Shown here: positions 45,416 to 53,840 of the stretch, piece after piece
Layout: each line of letters opens with the position of its first letter
Numbering within the stretch: the first letter of the stretch is position 1
Assembly (NCBI RefSeq): GCF_018619475.1
Contig: NZ_JAHFZG010000007.1
Location: 1-64,000 of the forward strand
Source: Rhodomicrobium sp. Az07
Lineage (GTDB): Bacteria > Pseudomonadota > Alphaproteobacteria > Rhizobiales > Rhodomicrobiaceae
DNA length: 64,000 nt
Reading direction: 5' to 3'
Made by a program: the position numbers and the translations under genes
The notes under the pieces: generated by a model
Databases searched by the model: none
What the model saw: the letters and a program-made list of their open reading frames with translations, nothing else
Told to the model about the DNA's origin: nothing

Positions 45416-45715
45416 ATGCCCGATAAGGAAACCCGCCTCCTGCGCCTGTTCGACCTCGCCCCGCGTGAGGTTATCGAAGTCCAGTGCCCATGCGGCAAGA
45501 TCGTCCATTTTCCCAATGGCTACCTTCAGCGCAAGCGTGGACTGCCCTCGGACACGCTCATCTTCGATCTGCAATTCAAGCTCCGCTGCCGCCAGTGTGG
45601 CGGGCGCGACGGCTTCAGAATCGCCATCGTCGATCTCTCGGATGTTGGGGATAGCTCGAAACCAGCGCGGGGGCGTCTCGTGGCTGAGGGGGTAGGCTGC
45701 CCAAATGGCGGGTAA
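45416..45715 (+). CDS. Small protein with cysteine-rich zinc-knuckle pattern
   Basis: A 99-aa protein I cannot name. It has CPCGKIVHFPNGYL at about 24-37 and LRCRQCGGRDGFRIAI at about 57-72, giving a CxC...CxxC set that could bind one zinc ion. The RLLRLFDLAPREVIEVQCPC start and the arginine-rich middle suggest a small nucleic-acid or protein-binding knuckle. The ATG at 45416 was chosen because the cysteine motifs follow soon after; an in-frame start at 45317 is possible. Confidence 0.65.
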   Translation: MPDKETRLLRLFDLAPREVIEVQCPCGKIVHFPNGYLQRKRGLPSDTLIFDLQFKLRCRQCGGRDGFRIAIVDLSDVGDSSKPARGRLVAEGVGCPNGG

Positions 45716-45808
45716 GGCGGTCTGCCGCATACGCGGCTTCTATTTCGCTGGCGCTCCGCAGGGGTGTTTCGGCGATTTTTAGCGAGCCAGCTTAAGTCTC
45801 TATTTTAT

Positions 45809-45886
45809 TGGTCGGAGCGAGAGGATTTGAACCTCCGACCCCCGGTCCCCCAGACCGGTGCGCTAACCGGGCTGCGCTACGCTCCG
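45809..45886 (-). tRNA. tRNA-Pro (GGG)
   Basis: On the minus strand the acceptor CGGAGCG pairs with CGCTCCG. The anticodon arm CCGGT-CTGGGGG-ACCGG gives anticodon GGG, the T arm carries GGTTCAAATCC, and the 3' CCA is encoded. GGG reads CCC and CCU proline codons. Confidence 0.97.
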
Positions 45887-45960
45887 TTGCCGCGCACTTT
45901 GCGGGCAATCGGCCCGCCCGTCAAGCACTGTAACGGGCCGATTTCACTATGACGCGCCGA

Positions 45961-46620
45961 TCAGGATGAGACGACGCGCTTTTTCGACGACGAGGTTTTC
46001 GGTGTGGCCGAGCGTTTCGGCGCGGCTTCGGCCTTGGCCTTACCGTCGCCTCCTGCTGCCTTCGGCACAGCCGACTTCACGCCGGCCTCTTTCGCGGCGG
46101 GCTTGGGCGCAGCCTTGACGGACTTCGCCTTCTCCGCCTTCGGCGCCGCCTTCGCGGGCGCGGCCTTCTCCTCGACGGGAGCCGCCTTCGCCGACGCCTT
46201 CGCGGGCTTCGGTTTCGGCCCTTCATCGGCCTTTGGTGCGGCCGCCGCTTTCGCCCCCGCCTTAGCGGATGCCTTCGCCGGCGCAACCTTCACCGCAGGC
46301 GGAGGAGGCACAACCTTTGCCAGACCGGCATTGATCCGGTCTTTCATGATGTTGCTGGCCTTGAACACGATCACGCGTCGCGGCGTGATCGGAACGATCT
46401 CGCCGGTTTTCGGGTTGCGTCCAACGCGCTCGGATTTCTGACGAAGTCCGAATGAACCGAAGGAAGAAAGCTTGATTGGTTCGCCACGCTCAAGCGCGTA
46501 AACGATTTGTTTGAGAACTAACTCTACAAGTTCAGCTGCCTCGTTGCGAGGTAGGCCGACTTTCTCGAAGACTGCCTCGGCCAAGTCGGCTCGGGTCAGT
46601 GTTTTCCCGTTAAGCGCCAT
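45961..46620 (-). CDS. ihfA: IHF alpha subunit with long Lys/Ala/Pro-rich tail
   Basis: IHF bends DNA in recombination, transcription and CRISPR adaptation. Residues 1-103 are a normal Ihf[41 protein letters not shown], and [21 protein letters not shown] with the DNA-wedging Pro. A tail of about 115 residues then follows, made almost entirely of Ala, Lys and Pro ([15 protein letters not shown]-like runs), ending [10 protein letters not shown]. coli IhfA is 99 aa. The tail resembles histone H1 or Hc-type tails and would bind DNA non-specifically. The reading frame is clean and the codon use matches the genome, so it is not a frameshift artefact. Confidence 0.92.
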   Translation of the reverse strand: MALNGKTLTRADLAEAVFEKVGLPRNEAAELVELVLKQIVYALERGEPIKLSSFGSFGLRQKSERVGRNPKTGEIVPITPRRVIVFKASNIMKDRINAGLAKVVPPPPAVKVAPAKASAKAGAKAAAAPKADEGPKPKPAKASAKAAPVEEKAAPAKAAPKAEKAKSVKAAPKPAAKEAGVKSAVPKAAGGDGKAKAEAAPKRSATPKTSSSKKRVVSS

Positions 46621-46786
46621 GACGCGCCGTGTCCCTCCCCATAGAACGAAGCGCAGACAATGTTAACGCTCGGCCTGTGCCATAGCAAACACTAATCTTG
46701 TAAAAATCCCTTTGGAAACAGCTATTTTTGGGCAAAAATGCCGCAGGGACGCTGCACGTTAACCTTATGTTGTGAAAATTCCCGGC

Positions 46787-47764
46787 TCACCACCGGATGA
46801 GGTTGGCGCCCCAGGTGAACCCGCCGCCCATTGCTTCGAGCAGGACGAGATCCCCGCGCTTGATCCGGCCGTCCTGAACGGCCGTCGAAAGTGCAAGCGG
46901 GATCGACGCCGCCGACGTGTTGCCATGGCGATCCAGCGTGATGACGATCTTGTCCTCGGCTATGCCGACTTTCTTCGCCGTGCCATCAAGGATGCGCTTG
47001 TTGGCCTGATGCGGAACGAACCAGTCGATATCGCTTGGACGAAGGTTGTGAGCAGCGAGCGTGCGCTCGACCACGTCCGAGATCGCATTGACGGCAAAGC
47101 GGAAAACCTCCTTGCCCTGCATGCGCAGATAACCGACCGTCTTCGTGGAAGACGGTCCGCCGTCCACATAGAGCTTGTCCTTGTGGCGGCCATCCGAGAA
47201 CAGCATCGAGCCGATGATGCAGCGCTCGCGCATCGGATCCTGCACCTGGGTTGCTTCGAGAACCACCGCGCCCGCACCGTCGCCGAACAGCACGCAGGTG
47301 CCGCGGTCCTCCCAGTCGAGGATGCGGGAAAACGTTTCCGCGCCGATCACAAGGGCACGCTTGCCCTGCCCCGCCCTGATGAAATTATCCGCCGTCGCCA
47401 GCGCATAGGAGAACCCCGAGCACACCGCCTGGATGTCGAAGGCGAAGCCGTGGTTGAGGCCGAGGGCTGCCTGGATCGTCGTCGCGGTCGAGGGGAAGGT
47501 GTTGTCGGGCGTGGACGTCGCCAGAATGATGAAATCGATCGCCTGCGGATCGATCCCCGCGTGATCGAGCGCCGCGCGCGCCGCCGCAATGCCGAGGTCC
47601 GAGGTGTTCTCGCCGTCGGCCGCGATGTGGCGCGTCTTGATGCCGGTTCGCTCGCTGATCCACTCGTCCGACGTATCGACGATGCGAGCCATATCCTGAT
47701 TGGTAAGCATGCGCGCCGGGAGGTACGACCCGCAGCCTAGAACGACCGATCTCGTTTGTTTCAC
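46787..47764 (-). CDS. fabH: Beta-ketoacyl-ACP synthase III
   Basis: FabH condenses acetyl-CoA with malonyl-ACP to start fatty-acid synthesis. The 325-aa product has the active-site cysteine in [13 protein letters not shown] (about 112), the histidine in [12 protein letters not shown] (about 249), and the asparagine in [14 protein letters not shown] (about 279). Its start overlaps the plsX stop by 4 bp, so the pair is translationally coupled. ihfA follows 166 bp later. A second, divergent KAS III is at 56879. Confidence 0.97.
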   Translation of the reverse strand: MKQTRSVVLGCGSYLPARMLTNQDMARIVDTSDEWISERTGIKTRHIAADGENTSDLGIAAARAALDHAGIDPQAIDFIILATSTPDNTFPSTATTIQAALGLNHGFAFDIQAVCSGFSYALATADNFIRAGQGKRALVIGAETFSRILDWEDRGTCVLFGDGAGAVVLEATQVQDPMRERCIIGSMLFSDGRHKDKLYVDGGPSSTKTVGYLRMQGKEVFRFAVNAISDVVERTLAAHNLRPSDIDWFVPHQANKRILDGTAKKVGIAEDKIVITLDRHGNTSAASIPLALSTAVQDGRIKRGDLVLLEAMGGGFTWGANLIRW

Positions 47765-48825
47765 TGGGCAACCGCTTTCAGGACTTGTTCCGGTTGGGCC
47801 TGAAGAGAGTTATGGAAGCTCTCGACGCCGCGCTGGATATCCGCGACCAGACCGCTGGCTGCCATGTCGTAGCCCAGGTCGATGGCGCTTGCAAAGCCCA
47901 CCGCGTCAGCACCGCCATGACTTTTTATTACAACGCCATTCAAACCGAGGAACATCCCGCCGTTCATCGTTCGCGTGTCCATCTTTGCGCGGAGCGCCTT
48001 GAACGCGCCTTGCGCGAGAACCGCGCCCAGCCTCGACATCAGCGAGCGCGTCATCGCGGCCTTGAGATAGGCGCCGATCTGCTTCGCTGTGCCTTCCGCC
48101 GTCTTGAGCGCAATGTTGCCTGCGAATCCCTCGGTGACGACCACGTCGACGACACCCTTGCCGAGGTCGGTGCCCTCCACGAAGCCGTAATAGCTGATCG
48201 GCAGTCCCGGCGTCTTCAGCGCCGCCGCCGCGCGCTTGATCTCTTCGAGCCCCTTCACTTCCTCCGAGCCGATGTTGAGAAGGCCGATTGTCGGCTTCTC
48301 CACCTGGAACAGCGCACGGGCCAGCGCCGCGCCCATATTGGCGTTATCGAGGAGCCCCTTGGCGGTCGCCCCGACATTCGCGCCGACATCGAGCACGATG
48401 CTCTCGCTCCTGAGCGTCGGCCAGAGCGCGGCGATGGCGGGGCGTTCGATGCCGGGCAGCATGCGCAGGCAGAATTTCGCCATCGCCATCAGAGCGCCGG
48501 TGTTCCCGGCCGAAACCGCCGCCTGCGCCTCGCCCTGCTTCACCGCTTCGAGCGCCATCCACATGCTGCTCTTCCAGCGGCCGTAGCGCAGCGCCTGACT
48601 CGGCTTGTCGTCCATCGCAATGGCGATGTCGGAGTGAACGATCTTCGACACGGCGGCCAGCGGCGAATCCTTCGACAGATGCGCGCGGATCTCGTCTTCG
48701 CGGCCGAATATGATGTAGCGCGTATCGGGATGCCGGATGAGCGAGAGCGCCGCGGCCGGTATCACCACGGACGGGCCGAAATCTCCTCCCATCGCGTCGA
48801 GCGCAATCGTGATTGGCGTTCCCAT
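47761..48825 (-). CDS. plsX: Phosphate acyltransferase PlsX
   Basis: PlsX makes acyl-phosphate from acyl-ACP for phospholipid synthesis. The 354-aa product begins [20 protein letters not shown] and contains [36 protein letters not shown] and [20 protein letters not shown], all family signatures. The ATG at 48825 is chosen over a start 30 codons upstream by homology. It lies in the conserved order DUF177-plsX-fabH. Confidence 0.97.
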   Translation of the reverse strand: MGTPITIALDAMGGDFGPSVVIPAAALSLIRHPDTRYIIFGREDEIRAHLSKDSPLAAVSKIVHSDIAIAMDDKPSQALRYGRWKSSMWMALEAVKQGEAQAAVSAGNTGALMAMAKFCLRMLPGIERPAIAALWPTLRSESIVLDVGANVGATAKGLLDNANMGAALARALFQVEKPTIGLLNIGSEEVKGLEEIKRAAAALKTPGLPISYYGFVEGTDLGKGVVDVVVTEGFAGNIALKTAEGTAKQIGAYLKAAMTRSLMSRLGAVLAQGAFKALRAKMDTRTMNGGMFLGLNGVVIKSHGGADAVGFASAIDLGYDMAASGLVADIQRGVESFHNSLQAQPEQVLKAVAQ

Positions 48826-48950
48826 GCTTGAAACCAGAAGCCCCGCATTGCCCCGACTAGGCTCTAACCGTGTCCAACAGACGCGGCACCATACTGTATA
48901 ACGGTTTTGTGACAACGAAAAAGATGGCCGCGATTTAGGTCTGCGTCTTC

Positions 48951-49484
48951 TTATCCATCCCCGCTGTCGCCGGTCCGCGGCCGAAGGCGGATAAGTTCGG
49001 CAAAGGGATGCGCGTTGCTTTCGTCGGGCGCCTGCCAGGCGAGGCTGTCGCCCTCGTTACGCGGATAAGGTTCGAGCGAAACCGAAAACAGCTCGCAGAG
49101 AAAGGCGCCGACAGGGATTTGCGCGCCCGAGAGCGCCTCGGGCGGCTCCTGCTCGAAAGACGGCTCATCGTCGCCATTGCCCCGGATCATCTCCGGCGGC
49201 CAGAATTCCACCTGAAAGCTCTCGTCGAGGCTCGCGGGCACGTCGGCGAGGTCGACCACGCTCGCCTGCACGATGTCCGCCTCAAGCCGTCCGCTGACCC
49301 TGAAGCGGCCCCCGTTCAGCAGAACGACCTGCACAGACGCCGAAAAGCTCTTGATCTCGCGCACCTCGGCGTAGGTGGCGAGAGCCTCGCGCTCGGAAGC
49401 GTCGGCCTCGAAGGAGAGCTTCTCGACGGCGCGCGTCAGCGTATGCGTATCGATCGACCAGCGAAGCGGCGGTGTTTTCGGCAT
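48951..49484 (-). CDS. DUF177 (YceD) family protein
   Basis: A 177-aa member of the YceD/DUF177 family, which in bacteria is linked to 23S rRNA/ribosome maturation and usually precedes rpmF or plsX. Here the motifs are [40 protein letters not shown] and the acidic C-terminal [11 protein letters not shown]-like end ([11 protein letters not shown]). rpmF is not between it and plsX. It starts 2 bp before the end of the upstream chaperone gene region and is probably co-transcribed with it. Confidence 0.9.
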   Translation of the reverse strand: MPKTPPLRWSIDTHTLTRAVEKLSFEADASEREALATYAEVREIKSFSASVQVVLLNGGRFRVSGRLEADIVQASVVDLADVPASLDESFQVEFWPPEMIRGNGDDEPSFEQEPPEALSGAQIPVGAFLCELFSVSLEPYPRNEGDSLAWQAPDESNAHPFAELIRLRPRTGDSGDG

Positions 49485-49486
49485 CG

Positions 49487-50038
49487 TCAGACCGCCTGCT
49501 TCAAGCCGTAGACTTCAGGGAAGTTCAGGTGCCCCTGCAGGAGCATGTTGAGCGGCATTTCCCCAACATTCTTTATGGAATGAAAGATGTAATCGGCGAG
49601 TTCGTCGGCCGCGACATCGGCGTTCTCGTCGCCGGACTGGAAGCTCTTCCAGATCGCCTCGGCCAGCGCCGCCTTGTTCTTCTGCTCGACGGCATTCGTA
49701 TAGACAACGAGCTGGCGATAGAAAAGGTCGGCGATCTTGCGGACTTCCTGCGCCACATAAGCGTCGGCGATGCCCAGATCGCGCACCATGCTATCCATCT
49801 CGCGCACGAAAGCCTCGATGATTTCCTTGCCGAGGAGCTTCCCCTCGTTCGCACCGAGCTTCAGGTTCTGCATGACGATGAACATGTGGATCACCAGCAT
49901 GTCGAATCGTCCCGACAGCGTATCGGGCACCCCGCATCGCACATAGAAAACCGGATTGCGCGACTGCGCGACTATCGAATCGTATATTTTCTCAGCGGCC
50001 TCACGGCGGGCTGAGCGTTCTGCAAACCAGCGGAACAT
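49487..50038 (-). CDS. Ubiquinol-cytochrome c chaperone (Cbp3-like)
   Basis: A 183-aa member of the UQCC1/Cbp3-type chaperone family (ubiquinol_cyt_C_chap), which assists assembly of the cytochrome bc1 complex. Motifs include EKIYDSIVAQSRNPVFYVRC at about 15-34, DTLSGRFDMLVIHMFIVMQN, and VREMDSMVRDLGIADAYVAQ with EVRKIADLFYRQL. The start at 50038 is set by homology and excludes an upstream basic extension. DUF177 follows after 2 bp. Confidence 0.92.
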   Translation of the reverse strand: MFRWFAERSARREAAEKIYDSIVAQSRNPVFYVRCGVPDTLSGRFDMLVIHMFIVMQNLKLGANEGKLLGKEIIEAFVREMDSMVRDLGIADAYVAQEVRKIADLFYRQLVVYTNAVEQKNKAALAEAIWKSFQSGDENADVAADELADYIFHSIKNVGEMPLNMLLQGHLNFPEVYGLKQAV

Positions 50039-50181
50039 CGTTCGGCCTGACTCCAGTTTTGCGCTCTTGGGGCAACGTACCTTATAAAGCCTTAATCGCA
50101 TCCAAAAAGGGTGCAATCACGTCGGGGCATGTTTGGTCAGAACGCGAGGCGCTGACAGCAGACAGCAAATTTGAGGGCGAA

Positions 50182-50688
50182 ATGTCAAATCAATCCTCGA
50201 AGGAATTCGGACGAAAATGCCGGCGGGCGAAGACGGTCGTCAGGGCTGTCGCCATTTCGTCGGCACTGGCGGCCGGATGCTTCATGCTCCCCGGCTGCGC
50301 GGGTAACGTCATCAAGCAGGGACATCAGTTTCAGGAAGAAGATCTCAATCAGGTCCGCGTCGGAATGGGCAAGGATGAGGTCGTCCTGGCGCTCGGCACG
50401 CCGGACACGCAGTCGGCCATCGCGGGCGGCACCTATTACTACGTGTCCCAGACCGCCCAACAGCCCATGGCCTTCATGAAGCCGGAGGTTATCGACCGGC
50501 ACGTCGTGGCCGTATACTTCGACAAGAAGGACAAGGTCGAGCAGATCGCCAATTACGGGCTGAAGGACGGCAAGGTGTTCGACTTCATCCGCCGCGAAAC
50601 GCCCGTCTACACGCGCGATCAAGGCATGCTGAAGGAAATCTTCCGCAATATCGGCATGGGTCCGGCGATCCCGGGCGTGCAGAAATAA
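50182..50688 (+). CDS. bamE: Outer-membrane assembly lipoprotein BamE
   Basis: BamE is a lipoprotein of the beta-barrel assembly machine. The 168-aa product has a basic N-terminus, a hydrophobic stretch and a lipobox MLPGC (Cys39), which Lgt (at 14904) would modify. The SmpA/OmlA domain follows: VRVGMGKDEVVLALGTPDTQ, TYYYVSQTAQQPMAFM and VAVYFDKKDKVEQIANYGL. It diverges from the bc1-chaperone operon. A hairpin separates it from the convergent DUF2066 gene. Confidence 0.93.
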   Translation: MSNQSSKEFGRKCRRAKTVVRAVAISSALAAGCFMLPGCAGNVIKQGHQFQEEDLNQVRVGMGKDEVVLALGTPDTQSAIAGGTYYYVSQTAQQPMAFMKPEVIDRHVVAVYFDKKDKVEQIANYGLKDGKVFDFIRRETPVYTRDQGMLKEIFRNIGMGPAIPGVQK

Positions 50689-50703
50689 GCTTTCCGACCA
50701 ATT

Positions 50704-50737
50704 CTCGCCCCCCGTATGTGCCGCACGCGGGGGCGAG
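50704..50737. terminator. Hairpin between convergent genes
   Basis: CTCGCCCCC pairs perfectly with GGGGGCGAG, extended inward by CGT/ACG. It sits between convergent bamE and the DUF2066 gene and probably ends both transcripts, although neither side has a clear U-tract. Confidence 0.6.
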
Positions 50738-50743
50738 GATTAA

Positions 50744-51907
50744 TCAACGCACCTTCACCACCAGTCCGTCCGGCCCGTTCTCCACGTCCAGCCCCTGCCC
50801 GGCCGCCATCGCCGTCAGCCGCGCCGCGCCGCCCGGAAAGTCGAACGCAATCGAGGCGCTCCTCGGATTGACGGATCGCAAATCCCAATTCTGCACGCCG
50901 GGAAGGCCCTGAAGCTGGCGGCGGATCGTCTGCCACTCCTTGAGGCCCGCATAAAGCGCGGTTACCTGAAGCGTCTCCATGCTTCCGGCATAGGCCGGGG
51001 CGGAATTTCCGTCATAAGGACCGGGCGCGGTGCCGCCATAGCCGTCCGGCGTAGCCGGAGCCGACGCCTCGCGCGCCAGTTTCCAGCGCTCCTGAACCGT
51101 GTCGAAGGCAAGGTCGGCCGCCGCGTCGAGCGCCGTTCCTTCACCAGCGCCCCTCCCCTTGACCTTGCGCTGCACCGTGAACTGGCCACCCGAATCGAGG
51201 CCGATCAACTTCAGGGAGATGGTCTCGCCATCGCCTTCCGTTTCGGCGAGCGCGAACATGATCTGCTGCGTCCGATATTGCGTCTTCAGCGTTTCGAGGG
51301 TTGCGGCGGGGCTTGCGATGTAGGCGCTCGCGATCGCGGCGGTGATGTCGGACCGCGCGGGCGCGACCTTCGCCGGAACGAGCGCGTGCGTAAGATCGAG
51401 CGAAGTGAGCGCCATGCGCCAGGCGTTGCGGTCGGCGGTGCGCGCGGCGCCGCCCTCGACATAGACGGGTACAATCAGGATTTCCGGCCCTCGGTCGGTG
51501 ATCGCGGCAACGCCGTAGCGGGCAAGCAGCGCCTGCACCGCGCGCTCCGAGAAACTCACGCCGAAGGTCGCGACATAGCGGGTGCCGCTCACCCCTTCGC
51601 CGCGCACATCCATATCGGAAACAAGCGCTTCGATCTCGTTGAGCGCGAGGTCGGGAATGTGCGACTGCGAGCGGTAATCCACGATGCGCGACACGAGCTT
51701 GCGGAAGGCGCGGCTCTGCGCCTGCCCTAGCGCGATTTTCTTCGCCTCGACAGCATTCTCGGCCTCGGCCGACACCTTCACGTTCGAAACCGCGAACACG
51801 CTCGCGGGCCGCGTCTGCGCGATCCCCTCGGCGGCGGTCAGCCCCAGACCAAAGCACGCGAGCGCGATCAACGCACCCGCCTTCGTCAATGCCCTTTTCA
51901 TCGCCAT
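50744..51907 (-). CDS. DUF2066 domain protein, secreted
   Basis: The 387-aa product starts MAMKRALTKAGALIALACFG, a signal peptide with an FGLGLTAAEGIAQ cleavage region. A DUF2066-type domain follows (EAKKIALGQAQSRAFRKLVS, RYVATFGVSFSERAVQALLA, EILIVPVYVEGGAARTADRN). A second half with GGQFTVQRKVKGRGAGEG is also present. Family function is unknown. The ATG at 51907 has GGAGATC upstream. It diverges from purM, a common neighbour in Hyphomicrobiales. Confidence 0.88.
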   Translation of the reverse strand: MAMKRALTKAGALIALACFGLGLTAAEGIAQTRPASVFAVSNVKVSAEAENAVEAKKIALGQAQSRAFRKLVSRIVDYRSQSHIPDLALNEIEALVSDMDVRGEGVSGTRYVATFGVSFSERAVQALLARYGVAAITDRGPEILIVPVYVEGGAARTADRNAWRMALTSLDLTHALVPAKVAPARSDITAAIASAYIASPAATLETLKTQYRTQQIMFALAETEGDGETISLKLIGLDSGGQFTVQRKVKGRGAGEGTALDAAADLAFDTVQERWKLAREASAPATPDGYGGTAPGPYDGNSAPAYAGSMETLQVTALYAGLKEWQTIRRQLQGLPGVQNWDLRSVNPRSASIAFDFPGGAARLTAMAAGQGLDVENGPDGLVVKVR

Positions 51908-52040
51908 GAAAGGATCTCCCCGCTCGTAAGGCTTGTGGCGCTTGTGTACCATGCGGCTAAGATGTTAGCCCCTGTCTTTAAATCGTGGACCACGCCCTCG
52001 CAAGCCTTTGCCGGGGCATTAAGGCGGCCTTGCGGAAAGC

Positions 52041-53111
52041 ATGACAACGGATTCGGACGGTTCTTACAAAAGCGCGGGCGTCGACATCGACGCGGGCGAG
52101 GCGCTGGTGGAGCGCATCAAGCCGCTGGCGAAGGCCACGGCGCGCGCGGGTTCGGGCGCGGCGCTGGGCGGGTTCGGCGGCCTTTTCGATCTCAAGGCGG
52201 CGGGCTTCACCGATCCGGTGCTCGTCGCGGGCAATGACGGCGTCGGCACCAAGCTCAAGATCGCCATCGAGACGGGCCTTCACGACACGGTGGGCATCGA
52301 CCTCGTCGCCATGTGCGTGAACGATGTCGTCGTGCAGGGCGCGGAGCCGCTGTTCTTCCTCGACTATTTCGCGAGCGGACGCCTCGATATCGACACCGCC
52401 ACCACCATCGTCGCGGGCATCGCCGAGGGCTGCAAGCGCGCGGGCGCGGCCCTCATCGGCGGCGAGACGGCCGAAATGCCTGGCATGTATGCCGATGGCG
52501 ACTACGATCTCGCGGGCTTCGCGGTGGGCGCGGCCGAGCGCGGCACGCTGCTTCCGCGCAACGATTTGGCGGCGGGCGATGTGGTGATCGGCCTCGCCTC
52601 CTCGGGCGTCCACTCGAACGGCTTCTCGCTCGTGCGCAAGATTATCCGCGACCACGGCCTGTCCTTCGCCGACGCCGCGCCCTTCGATCCCGCGCGGCCG
52701 CTCGGCCGCGCGCTGCTCGACCCGACGCGCATCTATGTGAAGCCCGCGCTCGCCGCGCATAAGACCGGCCTGGTGAAAGCCTTCGCGCATATCACCGGCG
52801 GCGGCCTTCCCGGCAACGTCAACCGCGTGCTGCCGGAAGCGCTCGCCGCGCGCATCGACCTCGGCGCGGTGCCATATCTGCCCGTGTTCCGCTGGCTATC
52901 GGCGGCGGGCGGCGTCGCGCAAAGCGAGATGCTGCGCACGTTCAATTGCGGCGTCGGCTTCGTGGCGGTGGCGACGCGCGAGGATGCGGGCGCTGTGATC
53001 GACGCATTCACGGCGGCGGGCGAAACGGCGTTCCCGCTCGGCGAGATCGAAGCGCGCGGCGAAGGCGCGCCGCAAGTGCTGTTCTCCGGCTCGCTCGGGG
53101 GCGGGCGATGA
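52041..53111 (+). CDS. purM: Phosphoribosylformylglycinamidine cyclo-ligase
   Basis: PurM makes aminoimidazole ribotide in purine synthesis. The 356-aa product has the N-terminal [39 protein letters not shown] with GTKLKIA, and [20 protein letters not shown], all PurM signatures. Its stop overlaps the purN start by 4 bp, giving a coupled purM-purN pair. Confidence 0.97.
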   Translation: MTTDSDGSYKSAGVDIDAGEALVERIKPLAKATARAGSGAALGGFGGLFDLKAAGFTDPVLVAGNDGVGTKLKIAIETGLHDTVGIDLVAMCVNDVVVQGAEPLFFLDYFASGRLDIDTATTIVAGIAEGCKRAGAALIGGETAEMPGMYADGDYDLAGFAVGAAERGTLLPRNDLAAGDVVIGLASSGVHSNGFSLVRKIIRDHGLSFADAAPFDPARPLGRALLDPTRIYVKPALAAHKTGLVKAFAHITGGGLPGNVNRVLPEALAARIDLGAVPYLPVFRWLSAAGGVAQSEMLRTFNCGVGFVAVATREDAGAVIDAFTAAGETAFPLGEIEARGEGAPQVLFSGSLGGGR

Positions 53112-53743
53112 CGGCCAAAAAACGCATTGGCGTGCTCATCTCGGGGCGCGGCTCGAACCTCGTCTCGCTGATCGAGGCGACGCGCGCGCCCGACTTCCCC
53201 GCCGAAATCGTGCTCGTGCTGTCGAACAAGGCGGACGCGGGCGGCCTTCAGCGCGCCGCCGACGCCGGAATCGCGACCCGAATCATCTCGCACAAGGGCC
53301 TTGCGCGCGAGGCGCTCGACGAGGCGATGGTGGCGGCGCTGCGCGAGGCGGGCGTGGACATCGTCTGCAACGCGGGCTTCATGCGGCTGCACTCGCCCGT
53401 CTTCGTGCGCGCGTGGCACGGCCGCCAGCTCAACATTCACCCCTCGCTGCTGCCGTCGTTTCGCGGCCTGCACCCGCAACAGCGCGCCATCGACGCGGGC
53501 GCGCGCATCGCGGGCGCGACCGTGCATTTCGTGAGCGAGGAGATGGACGCGGGGCCGATCGTCGCGCAGGGCGCGGTGCCGGTGCTGCCCGGCGACGACG
53601 AAGATTCGCTCTCCGCCCGCATCCTCGCGATGGAGCACCGGCTCTACCCGCTGGCGCTGCGGCTCGTGGCGTCCGGCGCGGCGCGGCTCGAAGGCGACCG
53701 CGTGGTGTTCGCGGACGGCGCGCCGCCGCCGTTCCTGTTTTAG
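53108..53743 (+). CDS. purN: Phosphoribosylglycinamide formyltransferase
   Basis: PurN transfers formyl from 10-formyl-THF to GAR. The 211-aa product has the [20 protein letters not shown] start, [20 protein letters not shown], and the catalytic [20 protein letters not shown] with Asn, His and, further on, Asp in [16 protein letters not shown]. It follows purM with a 4-bp overlap. Confidence 0.97.
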   Translation: MTAKKRIGVLISGRGSNLVSLIEATRAPDFPAEIVLVLSNKADAGGLQRAADAGIATRIISHKGLAREALDEAMVAALREAGVDIVCNAGFMRLHSPVFVRAWHGRQLNIHPSLLPSFRGLHPQQRAIDAGARIAGATVHFVSEEMDAGPIVAQGAVPVLPGDDEDSLSARILAMEHRLYPLALRLVASGAARLEGDRVVFADGAPPPFLF

Positions 53744-53840
53744 CGAATAGTTACTTTCCCCATTGCGAACCTAAGCAGTTTCTGGCTTAACCATAGCCGG
53801 GGGCGATGCCGCGCGGCTGCGCGGCGCGAGGGGGACCGCC

